7,986 nucleotides of DNA from Bacteroidales bacterium (GCA_030692905.1 JAUYBT010000189.1:1-7986), one strand, 5' to 3'; counted from the first letter of the stretch, positions 1-4,838 are shown. Notes: generated from the sequence alone by a model not told the origin. Made by a program: numbers and translations.

Positions 1-28
1 GGAACTCTAAGAAAGATAAAGCACAGAG

Positions 29-284
29 GCATAACAAAGGCTAATTGCAAGCGGGGTATTGTGCTGATAGAAAGCTTTTTATCTTTAATTGTAATTTTAA
101 ATGGTAGTAACTTTCTGCTACGAATACCCGCCAGCAACTAGTCTCAACTGCCGTTCCGCCTCATCCATAAACAGCAAAACTGTTTATTTACGCGTATTCC
201 GCTCTTGCGAGCTACTCAATACGCTAATGAGGCGGAACGGCTCGGTATATAAAAATCGCATTGCCTTACGGCAAGTTGTTATAA
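29..284. repeat. Hairpin-rich non-coding module, possibly attC-like
   Basis: This leading stretch has no convincing gene but is dense in inverted repeats. Bases 41-60 pair imperfectly with 123-141 (CTAATTGC / GCAACTAG and GCGGGGTATT / AATACCCGC). Bases 150-164 pair perfectly with 227-241. A small hairpin lies at 261-274 (TTGCC-TTAC-GGCAA). The outer ends read GCATAAC (29-35) and GTTATAA (278-284), resembling the R'' and R' boxes of integron attC sites, and the text after the left box resembles sequences I recall between genes in other Bacteroidota. The span of about 256 bp exceeds usual attC sites, and no integrase is visible, so the attC reading is only an inference. A 73-codon plus-strand reading frame at 101-322 falls inside these stems and is probably spurious. 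Confidence 0.4.
150..241. repeat. Perfect 15-bp inverted repeat enclosing two nested hairpins
   Basis: GCCGTTCCGCCTCAT (150-164) is exactly complementary to ATGAGGCGGAACGGC (227-241). Inside are two further perfect hairpins: ATAAACAG (167-174) with CTGTTTAT (180-187), loop CAAAA; and GCGTATT (192-198) with AATACGC (218-224), which itself encloses GCTC-TTGC-GAGC (201-212). As single-stranded DNA or RNA the segment would fold into a three-way junction. What it does is unknown; a recombination site, a structured RNA or the end of a small mobile element are all possible. Confidence 0.75.
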
Positions 285-361
285 ACAAGGTTAAAAACTG
301 CGCCTTCGACATGGTATTGTAAATTGACAGTTAAGAACTATTCATATTGATATATTTAAAA

Positions 362-877
362 ATGAGAGAACTTCCATTGACCAAAAAACAAATTGAAATA
401 TGTGATTTTGTTTTTAAAAAAATAAATCAACACTATGTCTATGATGAATTACAGGACATGAAACATGAACCTGTTGATATAAACGTTTCGTCAAAATACA
501 TGTTAGACAATGGGTTAATTTCTTGTTTCAATCCAGTAATAATTACTGACTTAGGCACAAAATATATTGACAAGGGCATTGTTAATTTTATAAAACACAA
601 AAGAAGAGATGATTTTTTAAATTCTATAATAATAAAAACGGTTGCTGTTTGGATTGCAATAATCATATCTTTAGCTTTTGGCATAGTCAATTATTGCCAT
701 AATCAGAAAAATGAGAGAAATAAAAACGAATATATTAAGTACAGCGAAATAGATTCCATTCTTAATAAAAAGGGCTTTAAAAATCATAACAATAAGCCAA
801 TCTTCAATAATAAAATTGATTCTATTGATAATATGTCTAATCATATTGATAAAATTAAAAATGTTAAAACTGAATAA
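362..877 (+). CDS. Hypothetical small membrane-anchored protein, AT-rich
   Basis: This encodes 171 residues if started at ATG 362; an in-frame TTG at 347 would add five. I do not recognise the family. The N-terminal part (about residues 1-75) is predicted helical and ends in GLISCFNPVIITDLGTKYID, which looks like the last strands and helix of a winged-helix fold; that is weak pattern recognition only. A basic stretch (KHKRRDD, about 78-84) precedes one hydrophobic segment at about 89-111, followed by a polar, Asn/Lys/Ile-rich tail of about 60 residues. This suggests a single-pass inner-membrane protein with the N-terminal domain in the cytoplasm. Codon use is much more AT-rich than in the recA-side genes, and the gene sits right behind a folded repeat module, both consistent with recent acquisition. 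There is no Shine-Dalgarno sequence. Its last 14 bases overlap the 3' end of the convergent gene at 864-1325. Confidence 0.7.
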   Translation: MRELPLTKKQIEICDFVFKKINQHYVYDELQDMKHEPVDINVSSKYMLDNGLISCFNPVIITDLGTKYIDKGIVNFIKHKRRDDFLNSIIIKTVAVWIAIIISLAFGIVNYCHNQKNERNKNEYIKYSEIDSILNKKGFKNHNNKPIFNNKIDSIDNMSNHIDKIKNVKTE

Positions 878-1325
878 ATAATTTAAGTTTAAAAACCACC
901 TTTTGTGTATCCGGTGTTATACCTTGTTCTGCAAGATTTACGATATTGGCTTCAGCTTTATCATAAATGATCTTTGCCCGCTCCTTCAAAGTCACTTCGG
1001 ATAATCTTACAAGATCAGATTCATTGAATCTGACTTCTTTAAGTAAAGTGTCATTGTTGGTTAACTTCGCAAGAATGGCTACTTTATTAGAATACTTAAC
1101 TGCCAATGCGATAAGTGTCATTTTTAACTTGTTTTTGTCCATTGCGAGACCCGTTTTGTTAATTCCCTGCATCTCACCGATTAACTGAATCTCATCAGTG
1201 GTATTCAGCAAGATTGCATAGGCTGTTGCGAATTTTGGAATTCTGTTTGCAGTTGCTTCATTCTGACTTACAAAATTCCTGGTTCCCAGGTACATTCTTA
1301 ATCTAATCTTCTGATTTGTTGTCAT
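864..1325 (-). CDS. Bacteroidota-specific hypothetical protein, C-terminus apparently truncated
   Basis: This encodes 153 residues starting MTTNQKIRLRMYLGTRNF at ATG 1325. The pattern (xxNQKxRLxMYLxxRNFxxQNEATAxxIPxF, then a central ILAKLTNNDTLLKEVRFNESDLVRLSE block, then IIYDKAEANIVNLAEQGIT) matches a helical family that I recall as frequent and multi-copy in Bacteroidota and without an assigned function. There is no signal peptide or membrane segment. Family members as I remember them continue for another 30-60 helical residues after the GIT motif. Here the frame instead runs into VVFKLKLFIQF, encoded by AT-rich DNA shared with the neighbouring convergent gene, and stops. I therefore read it as a 3'-truncated copy with the break near position 905. 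It may still make a protein; whether it folds is uncertain. The family assignment comes from memory, not from a search. Confidence 0.7.
   Translation of the reverse strand: MTTNQKIRLRMYLGTRNFVSQNEATANRIPKFATAYAILLNTTDEIQLIGEMQGINKTGLAMDKNKLKMTLIALAVKYSNKVAILAKLTNNDTLLKEVRFNESDLVRLSEVTLKERAKIIYDKAEANIVNLAEQGITPDTQKVVFKLKLFIQF
890..910. other. Inferred recombination junction
   Basis: Here the recognisable family sequence of the minus-strand gene ends (after GITPDTQ, about position 905) and AT-rich sequence, continuous with the gene at 362-877, begins. The change in composition and the loss of the gene's C-terminus at the same place suggest an insertion or deletion boundary. No target-site duplication can be seen because the other edge lies outside the window or is unknown. 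Confidence 0.4.
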
Positions 1326-1343
1326 AGCGTTAAAATTTTACGG

Positions 1344-1616
1344 TTAATAATTGAAAACTATATTTATTATTGAGAGTTCTCTGAAGAGATTGAAGATCGT
1401 TCCCGGCAACCCAAAGATCGTTCCCGGCAATCCAAAGATCGTTCCCGGCAATCCAAGATTCGTTCCTCCAATCACGAGATGAGTTCCGGCTTTCTGACGA
1501 TTAAATTGATATTCCATGTGATCCGTCAGCGAAACAGAAAGACAAGTTTGTAAAACCATTAAACTGGTGCGGTCTGTGCCGGAGGTTATTTTCCGAAAGT
1601 TGTTAATCAATTTCAC
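1344..1616 (-). CDS. Doubtful small ORF with three LPGTIFG repeats
   Basis: This is an open frame of 90 codons upstream of, and on the same strand as, the 864-1325 gene, with an 18-bp gap. The N-terminal two thirds resemble no family I know. Residues about 56-75 are three copies of a seven-residue unit, LPGTIFG, made by the 21-bp DNA tandem repeat at 1393-1455, and the end (IINIVFNY) has no clear character. Because each repeat is exactly seven codons, the frame stays open through the repeat by construction. There is no Shine-Dalgarno sequence, signal peptide or membrane helix. It may be a real small protein, a degraded gene, or simply the untranslated leader of the downstream gene. I favour non-coding. 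Confidence 0.2.
   Translation of the reverse strand: MKLINNFRKITSGTDRTSLMVLQTCLSVSLTDHMEYQFNRQKAGTHLVIGGTNLGLPGTIFGLPGTIFGLPGTIFNLFRELSIINIVFNY
1393..1455. repeat. Three tandem 21-bp repeats
   Basis: Three head-to-tail copies start at 1393, 1414 and 1435. Copies two and three are identical; the first differs by one base (CAACCCA instead of CAATCCA). The core of each is AAGATCGTTCCCGGCAA. A degenerate fourth unit (AGATTCGTTCCTCCAATC) follows at 1456. There is no spacer between units, so this is a simple minisatellite and not a CRISPR array. It lies about 70 bp upstream of the minus-strand gene at 864-1325. Confidence 0.9.
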
Positions 1617-1925
1617 GAGACTTGAGAATTATTCCAACTCGAAATTATTTCAAAGAATAACATCACGCAATCCCCCAAAGGGGTTAACCCTCTCCACAGG
1701 CTGCTAACTTTTTTTGATATGTATTGCGTTTAATAAAAGAATTTCATAATTTTATTGCACGATTGTGCTAACCTGTTAAGGGTTGATCGGTTTAAAAGTA
1801 GAATTGCTGTATTAACCCGCTGGTTTTTGAAGATTTGCTGTGTTTCGGAAAGAACATCATGAATGTTCATTTTTAGTGCTAGTTTTTTTGAATTAATAAT
1901 ATGTCTCACTTAACCCATTTTTGCT
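1617..1925. other. Intergenic region without a visible gene
   Basis: I see no credible coding sequence in this AT-rich gap. It contains a short CCCC-AAA-GGGG hairpin (1673-1683) running into the perfect palindrome GGGTTAACCC (1681-1690). The heptamer TTAACCC recurs at 1684-1690, 1812-1818 and 1910-1916, and a GAACAT dyad sits at 1852-1868. The region probably carries the promoter for the genes to its right. I found no exact match to the Bacteroidota -7 consensus TAnnTTTG paired with an upstream TTTG. Confidence 0.5.
1852..1868. promoter_or_regulatory. Dyad GAACAT-N5-ATGTTC, possible operator
   Basis: GAACAT (1852-1857) and ATGTTC (1863-1868) are perfect inverted half-sites with a five-base centre, about 58 bp before the ATG at 1926. 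Size and symmetry suit a dimeric repressor or activator. The half-sites recall the GAAC/GTTC arms of some LexA boxes, but the spacing does not match the Gram-positive LexA box. The regulator is unknown. Confidence 0.3.
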
Positions 1926-2021
1926 ATGAAAAACACATTAATCAAAGTAGTTGCCGGTATTTTTATTCTATCCTTTATCGGTTGTGCGCCAGTTAAATTT
2001 TATTCAAACGCTGAACTTTAG
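1926..2021 (+). pseudogene. Lipoprotein N-terminal remnant (31 codons)
   Basis: ATG 1926 opens a 31-codon frame that ends at TAG 2019-2021. The product starts with two lysines and a hydrophobic stretch (VVAGIFILSFIG), followed directly by Cys20. This gives the lipobox FIGC, the signature of a signal-peptidase-II-processed lipoprotein. The mature part is only CAPVKFYSNAEL. From memory, a family of Bacteroidota lipoproteins begins with a similar CAPVKFYS sequence and continues for well over 100 residues, so I read this as the surviving 5' end of a gene whose body has been lost. The sequence right after the stop (CCTGCCTGCCGG, 2028-2039) resembles half of a GC-rich palindromic repeat common in Bacteroidota intergenic DNA and may mark the break. 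It could instead be a genuine micro-lipoprotein. The LuxR-type gene starts 52 bp downstream. Confidence 0.45.
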
Positions 2022-2073
2022 GCGTTCCTGCCTGCCGGTAAGTTAGTCACTCCAAACTTAAGTCACTTATTCT

Positions 2074-2583
2074 ATGGAAACACAATATAAAAATCATGCT
2101 ATAAACCTTACAACAAAGCCCAGGCAATCAAAGCTCAGGCATAGTAAGCCCCTTCTGGACTTTAATATAGAAGTTCTGGAAGTAGATCAGGATATTGAAT
2201 TTAACATCAGGGCTGATAAAACCCAGGTGATAGATGCCCTAAACTACTTTCTGGTAAAATCATTTAAAGAACAATTCAGGTTTGTTAATCTTGACACTGA
2301 AAATCCTGTTAAAGAATTATCAACTGATGCCGTTGTTTATATTCCAGTGTCCGGCATTGATAATAAATATGGCCTCACTATCAGAGAAATTGAAATAATG
2401 GGAAAAGTCTCAAAAGGCAAGCTTAACAAAGAGATTTCAGATGATTTGGATCTCCGCATTAATACTGTTAAGAGTCATCTGAAAAATATCTTTCGCAAGC
2501 TCGGAGTTCATAACCGTTCAGAAGCAACAGTCGAATATCTGAAAATGAAAGGAATAATTAAGAATCCATCCGCCGGTGAATAG
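2074..2583 (+). CDS. LuxR-type helix-turn-helix transcriptional regulator without receiver domain
   Basis: This encodes 169 residues. The C-terminal part, about 98-160, is a clear LuxR/GerE DNA-binding domain: LTIREIEIMGKVSKGKLNKEIS, then the recognition-helix segment INTVKSHLKNIFRKLGVHNRSEA. Its conserved TxREIEI, NKEI, TVKSHL and IFRKLGV elements are all present. The N-terminal 95 residues carry neither a phosphoacceptor receiver domain nor a recognisable ligand domain. They contain an alternating beta-type stretch (FNIEVLEVDQDIEFNIRAD) and a helix (VIDALNYFLVKSFKEQF) that may form a small sensing or dimerisation module. It is cytoplasmic, with no membrane segment. ATG 2074 is the first start in the frame; no Shine-Dalgarno sequence precedes it, as is usual in this phylum. 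No partner kinase or obvious target operon is adjacent. Its targets are unknown, but the dyad at 1852-1868 is a candidate for autoregulation. Confidence 0.88.
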   Translation: METQYKNHAINLTTKPRQSKLRHSKPLLDFNIEVLEVDQDIEFNIRADKTQVIDALNYFLVKSFKEQFRFVNLDTENPVKELSTDAVVYIPVSGIDNKYGLTIREIEIMGKVSKGKLNKEISDDLDLRINTVKSHLKNIFRKLGVHNRSEATVEYLKMKGIIKNPSAGE

Positions 2584-2675
2584 AGAAGGGCTAACCCTAA
2601 AGGGCTATTTACTCGAATTAAATTAAAGCATATTTTCGTTCCATCGCTGAATAAATTGTTTAAAAATTAAAATTC

Positions 2676-2690
2676 GGAGGAAAAAAAATG
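2676..2690 (+). promoter_or_regulatory. Strong Shine-Dalgarno before ATG 2688
   Basis: CGGAGGAAAAAAAATG provides a near-perfect ribosome binding site, unusual for this phylum. The surrounding leader is similar to that at 3207-3237 before the GIY-YIG remnant. The frame it serves is only 45 codons (2688-2825), so it may be a leader left behind when its original gene was replaced. Confidence 0.5.
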
Positions 2691-2825
2691 GAAAGTTTTT
2701 CCGTGGTGCAATGGCAACCCGGTAATGGAGTGAACTATCTCCCAAATCCCCAGATGGAGGGTTATTGTTTCTTCTTTGTTCATTTTTTGCTCGCCCAAAA
2801 AACGAACCAAAAAAGGGCGCCGTAA
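2688..2825 (+). CDS. Short 45-codon ORF behind a strong ribosome binding site, doubtful
   Basis: ATG 2688 follows GGAGG at good spacing and opens a 45-residue frame beginning MESFSVVQWQPGNGVNYLPN and ending KTNQKRAP at TAA 2823-2825. No family is recognised. The 3' half is within the hairpin-rich intergenic element, and the ATG at 2826 of another frame directly abuts the stop. The good translation signal is the only argument for expression. I think it more likely that a strong leader has been joined to non-coding repeat sequence than that this is a working gene. Confidence 0.2.
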   Translation: MESFSVVQWQPGNGVNYLPNPQMEGYCFFFVHFLLAQKTNQKRAP

Positions 2826-3135
2826 ATGACAACTTCACCTTGGCCGTGCGCCTGCTACACAGGCCTTATTGGCTCTACCGGCCAGGCTGAAGTTCGCGCC
2901 ATTTACGGTTTGCCTGCGCACCTCCATCTACAAAAACCTGTAAACACAAAGTATGTTTTATGGATTTCAAACGGCCTCAGAGAATTTTGGGAAATAGCGA
3001 TTGTTTTGAAGATTGCTGTGAGGGCCTGCTGTAAGCAATACTGTTTGAGGAGGAGCGGAGCGACGACGAGTTGTATTGCGTGGGCAATCGGAAAAACAGG
3101 AGCCCCAAAATTATCTGCAGCCTTGATCTTTTTTG

Positions 3136-3167
3136 GTTACTTTTTTATATCATGATAAAAAAGTAAC
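3136..3167. terminator. 13-bp perfect stem, terminator-like
   Basis: GTTACTTTTTTAT (3136-3148) is exactly complementary to ATAAAAAAGTAAC (3155-3167), with loop ATCATG. The A/T-rich stem works on both strands. It is followed by a second hairpin, TGGGGC-AAC-GCCCCA (3175-3189). The pair closes the composite repeat and could end transcription from either side. There is no clean U-run immediately after the GC-rich hairpin, so a terminator role is only likely. Confidence 0.5.
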
Positions 3168-3234
3168 TGGGGTTTGGGGCAACGCCCCATTAAACATAAA
3201 AATCATTAAAAACTTAAATTTGGAGGAATAAAAA

Positions 3235-3336
3235 ATGAAAATAATCTATGGCAAACTGGTTTATTATGAAAGGCACGGATCAATTGGTGATGCAATTAAA
3301 AGAGAAAAACAAATTCACCCCGTCGCCCGTGACTAA
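3235..3336 (+). pseudogene. Remnant of a GIY-YIG nuclease gene
   Basis: The 33-codon frame from ATG 3235 to TAA 3334 reads MKIIYGKLVYYERHGSIGDA followed by IKREKQIHPVARD. The segment KLVYYERHGSIGDAIKREKQI matches the middle of small GIY-YIG (UvrC N-terminal-like) endonucleases, where KLVYYE, about ten residues and AIKREKQIK lie between the catalytic N-terminal part and the WxRxKK helix. The GIY...YIG catalytic strands and the arginine helix before this block are missing, as is everything after it, so no nuclease activity is expected. The start codon is preceded by TTGGAGGAATAAAAA, a strong Shine-Dalgarno sequence, so the original 5' leader may have been fused to an internal piece by deletion. 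The remnant lies downstream of the terminator-like hairpins and runs convergently towards clpS, ending 9 bp from its stop. Confidence 0.6.
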
Positions 3337-3345
3337 TAAAAAAGG

Positions 3346-3621
3346 TTACAGACTTTCTACTTTCGACTTCAGCCCCTTCACATTAAGTGACCGGCTCATA
3401 GCATTAAGTACCTCTGTCATGCCTATTTTTACTTCGCAGCTGCCTTTAAAATGAACAATCATAGCACATTGTTCAGCCTGAACAGAGTTGTGACCACACA
3501 CCTCAACCAACGATTTTATTACATGATCGAAAGTGTTGATATCATCATTGTAAAGAACCAGAGTACTTGATTCGCTTCCGCTTTTCCGCTTATCATCTTT
3601 ATGTAATGTTTTCTCCTTCAT
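3346..3621 (-). CDS. clpS: ATP-dependent Clp protease adaptor ClpS
   Basis: This encodes 91 residues. ClpS binds proteins that carry a destabilising N-terminal residue and delivers them to the ClpA (ClpAP) unfoldase in the cytoplasm: the bacterial N-degron pathway. The core begins at LVLYNDDINTF (21-31) and continues through DHVIKSLVEVCGHNSVQAEQ to AMIVHFKGSCEVKIG (53-67). Asn25-Asp26-Asp27 and His57 correspond to the residues that hold the N-degron amino group in E. coli ClpS (Asn34, Asp35, His66). The gatekeeper Met40 of E. coli appears to be replaced by Phe31, as I recall for Bacteroidota ClpS generally. The first 20 residues are the usual flexible extension. Its ATG overlaps the stop codon of the upstream SPOR-domain gene (ATGA, 3618-3621), so translation is probably coupled. 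clpA is not nearby. Confidence 0.95.
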   Translation of the reverse strand: MKEKTLHKDDKRKSGSESSTLVLYNDDINTFDHVIKSLVEVCGHNSVQAEQCAMIVHFKGSCEVKIGMTEVLNAMSRSLNVKGLKSKVESL

Positions 3622-4838
3622 TTCAGATTCTCAAATAGTTGCCTTGCAGTTTCAACCGGTATCTCTTTTTTCCCCAGCCATGCAACAACCCTTGTTTCGC
3701 GGTAACCGTTTCTTATCATCAGGTCAGTATACTCTGCAGCGCTTTCAAAAGTAATAAATTTCCCAATCAAATAAGCAATATTCCCATCATCAAGAGGTTG
3801 AATATCCAATCCGCGGTTACCTGCCATCTTTTTAATTCCCTCTATAATATCATCTTTAAGAGGTTTTAATGATCTGATCACTTCTACTCTGAATGAGAGG
3901 GTTGGTGGAACAGTGTCAATGGGAGTTTCAGGTACAGACTTCGCAATGCTTACAAAAGGCTTCTTACCCCACTCCTTTTCAAGAATTGATGCCCTGTCAG
4001 CAGAAACGGGTTTATTCCCTGAAAGTGCAACAACAAATGCATCCCTGAAACCTTTCCCTTTGATTGCAGCAAGCGCTTTATTAGCATCAGAAGATCTCCT
4101 GAACATCCCGGCACAGTAATTTGTTTTGTCAGTTCCTGCAACCTTAAATCCGTAAACGGGTGTGATTCCCTTAAAATATGTAAGAGTAACAGGATTACGG
4201 AAGACAGCAATCTGGATGCGGTAGATCAGTCCTGGTGGAACTTCAGCATCGATGGCGATCTTCTCATCAGGGTCAGTAACAGGTTTTGCCAGTACTTCGA
4301 AAAAAGCAAAAGTTTCGACAGGTTTCTGAACAACAGGAACAATCTTTATTATTGTATCTGACTGTTTATCAGGTTCTTTAATAGCCCTATTATCAGCTTG
4401 TTGCACAGGATCTTTAATAACCTTCACTGACTGTGCTTCGCCGTATTTCTGATCAGCTGATATCTGAAACGAATAAGCAAGTAATTCATTCTCAGATATT
4501 TTCATTTTTATGGCAGATTTTTCAGTGTTTGCAAGTTTTTCCAATTTATTTTTCTGCTCACCTGCCAGGGCATTGAGCGAATCGGCTTTAAATTGAAAAT
4601 CAAGGGCTTCATCCAGAATTTTCTCATAGCCGGACGGAAGATTCATTTTTGCAGGAGGCTCTTTTTGAACAGGTTGCAGAATAGGCTCCTTTAAGGCTTC
4701 AAAGGAGAATTGATGTGTGGGTTTCGCCTCATTATTCCGGGAAAAAAGATCATTAAAAGATGAGCCAATAATCAATACCAGCAAAAACAAGATTATCACT
4801 TGCTTCAATTTTATGCCTGTTTTTAAATACTCTTTCAC
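3618..4838 (-). CDS. Membrane-anchored protein with two SPOR-like modules
   Basis: This encodes 406 residues starting at GTG 4838; there is no ATG between it and the in-frame TAG upstream. A short basic N-terminus is followed by one hydrophobic segment (about 13-27, VIILFLLVLIIGSS), so it is probably anchored in the inner membrane with the rest in the periplasm. A helical stretch lies at about 70-130, then a Pro/Val/Lys-rich linker. Two SPOR-like repeats follow: about 203-273 (LIYRIQIAVFRNPV through YCAGMFRRSSDANKALAAIKGKGFRDAFVVAL) and about 313-390 (LSFRVEVIRSLKPLKDD through AYLIGKFITFESAAEYTDLMIRNGYRETRVVAWL). Both keep the pattern of an initial YRIQI-type strand, a G-x-F strand, a helix with paired alanines, and a final VVA strand. 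SPOR domains generally bind denuded peptidoglycan glycans at division or remodelling sites, which suggests a cell-envelope role. It forms an operon with clpS downstream by a 4-bp overlap. Confidence 0.85.
   Translation of the reverse strand: MKEYLKTGIKLKQVIILFLLVLIIGSSFNDLFSRNNEAKPTHQFSFEALKEPILQPVQKEPPAKMNLPSGYEKILDEALDFQFKADSLNALAGEQKNKLEKLANTEKSAIKMKISENELLAYSFQISADQKYGEAQSVKVIKDPVQQADNRAIKEPDKQSDTIIKIVPVVQKPVETFAFFEVLAKPVTDPDEKIAIDAEVPPGLIYRIQIAVFRNPVTLTYFKGITPVYGFKVAGTDKTNYCAGMFRRSSDANKALAAIKGKGFRDAFVVALSGNKPVSADRASILEKEWGKKPFVSIAKSVPETPIDTVPPTLSFRVEVIRSLKPLKDDIIEGIKKMAGNRGLDIQPLDDGNIAYLIGKFITFESAAEYTDLMIRNGYRETRVVAWLGKKEIPVETARQLFENLK

Larger units (their letters stand above)
2640..3190. 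repeat. Composite hairpin-rich intergenic element (Bacteroidota type)
   Basis: This stretch of about 550 bp is open in several frames, but none gives a plausible protein. It is built from inverted repeats. CCGTAAATG (2820-2828) pairs with CATTTACGG (2900-2908), and AACTTCA (2831-2837) with TGAAGTT (2888-2894). GGGC+CTG (3022-3028) pairs with CAG+GCCC (3097-3105, two-base bulge) and encloses GCAATAC (3035-3041) / GTATTGC (3073-3079), whose loop contains GAGCGGAGCGACGACGAG. It ends with the hairpins at 3136-3189. The motifs TTTGAG-GAGCGnAGCGACGAG, CTGCAGCCTTGATCTTTTTTG and GGGGTTTGGGGCAACGCCCC look familiar from intergenic regions of many Bacteroidota; this is recollection, not a search result. 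It is probably a non-autonomous repeat or a structured RNA; the plus-strand frame at 2826-3155 and the minus-strand frame at 2623-2838 are best regarded as artefacts. Confidence 0.5.

Noticed and set aside
101..322. Plus-strand frame of 73 codons
   Set aside because: It lies entirely across the inverted repeats of the folded module; residues follow the stems, no ribosome binding site, no domain character.
439..690. Minus-strand frame opposite the AT-rich gene
   Set aside because: Shadow of the 362-877 gene, with no independent evidence.
1393..1455. Tandem repeats as a CRISPR array
   Set aside because: Units are 21 bp and directly adjacent, with no spacers and no cas genes.
2594..2603. CCCTAAAGGG after the LuxR-type gene as its terminator
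   Set aside because: The stem is only 4 bp with a 2-base loop and no T-run follows.
2623..2838. Minus-strand frame containing PFFGSFFGRAKNE
   Set aside because: It is in the hairpin-rich intergenic element; such frames are repeatedly produced by the element and are not convincing proteins.
2826..3155. Plus-strand frame of 109 codons
   Set aside because: It has abnormal composition (many Cys, Trp, Ala), crosses four inverted-repeat arms, and its 3' end falls in the terminator-like stem. Probably non-coding.
3248..3454. Plus-strand frame of 68 codons overlapping the GIY-YIG remnant and clpS
   Set aside because: Out of frame with the recognisable GIY-YIG residues and antisense to clpS.
3950..4210. 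Second minus-strand frame within the SPOR gene
   Set aside because: Alternative-frame shadow; the main frame shows coherent SPOR modules.
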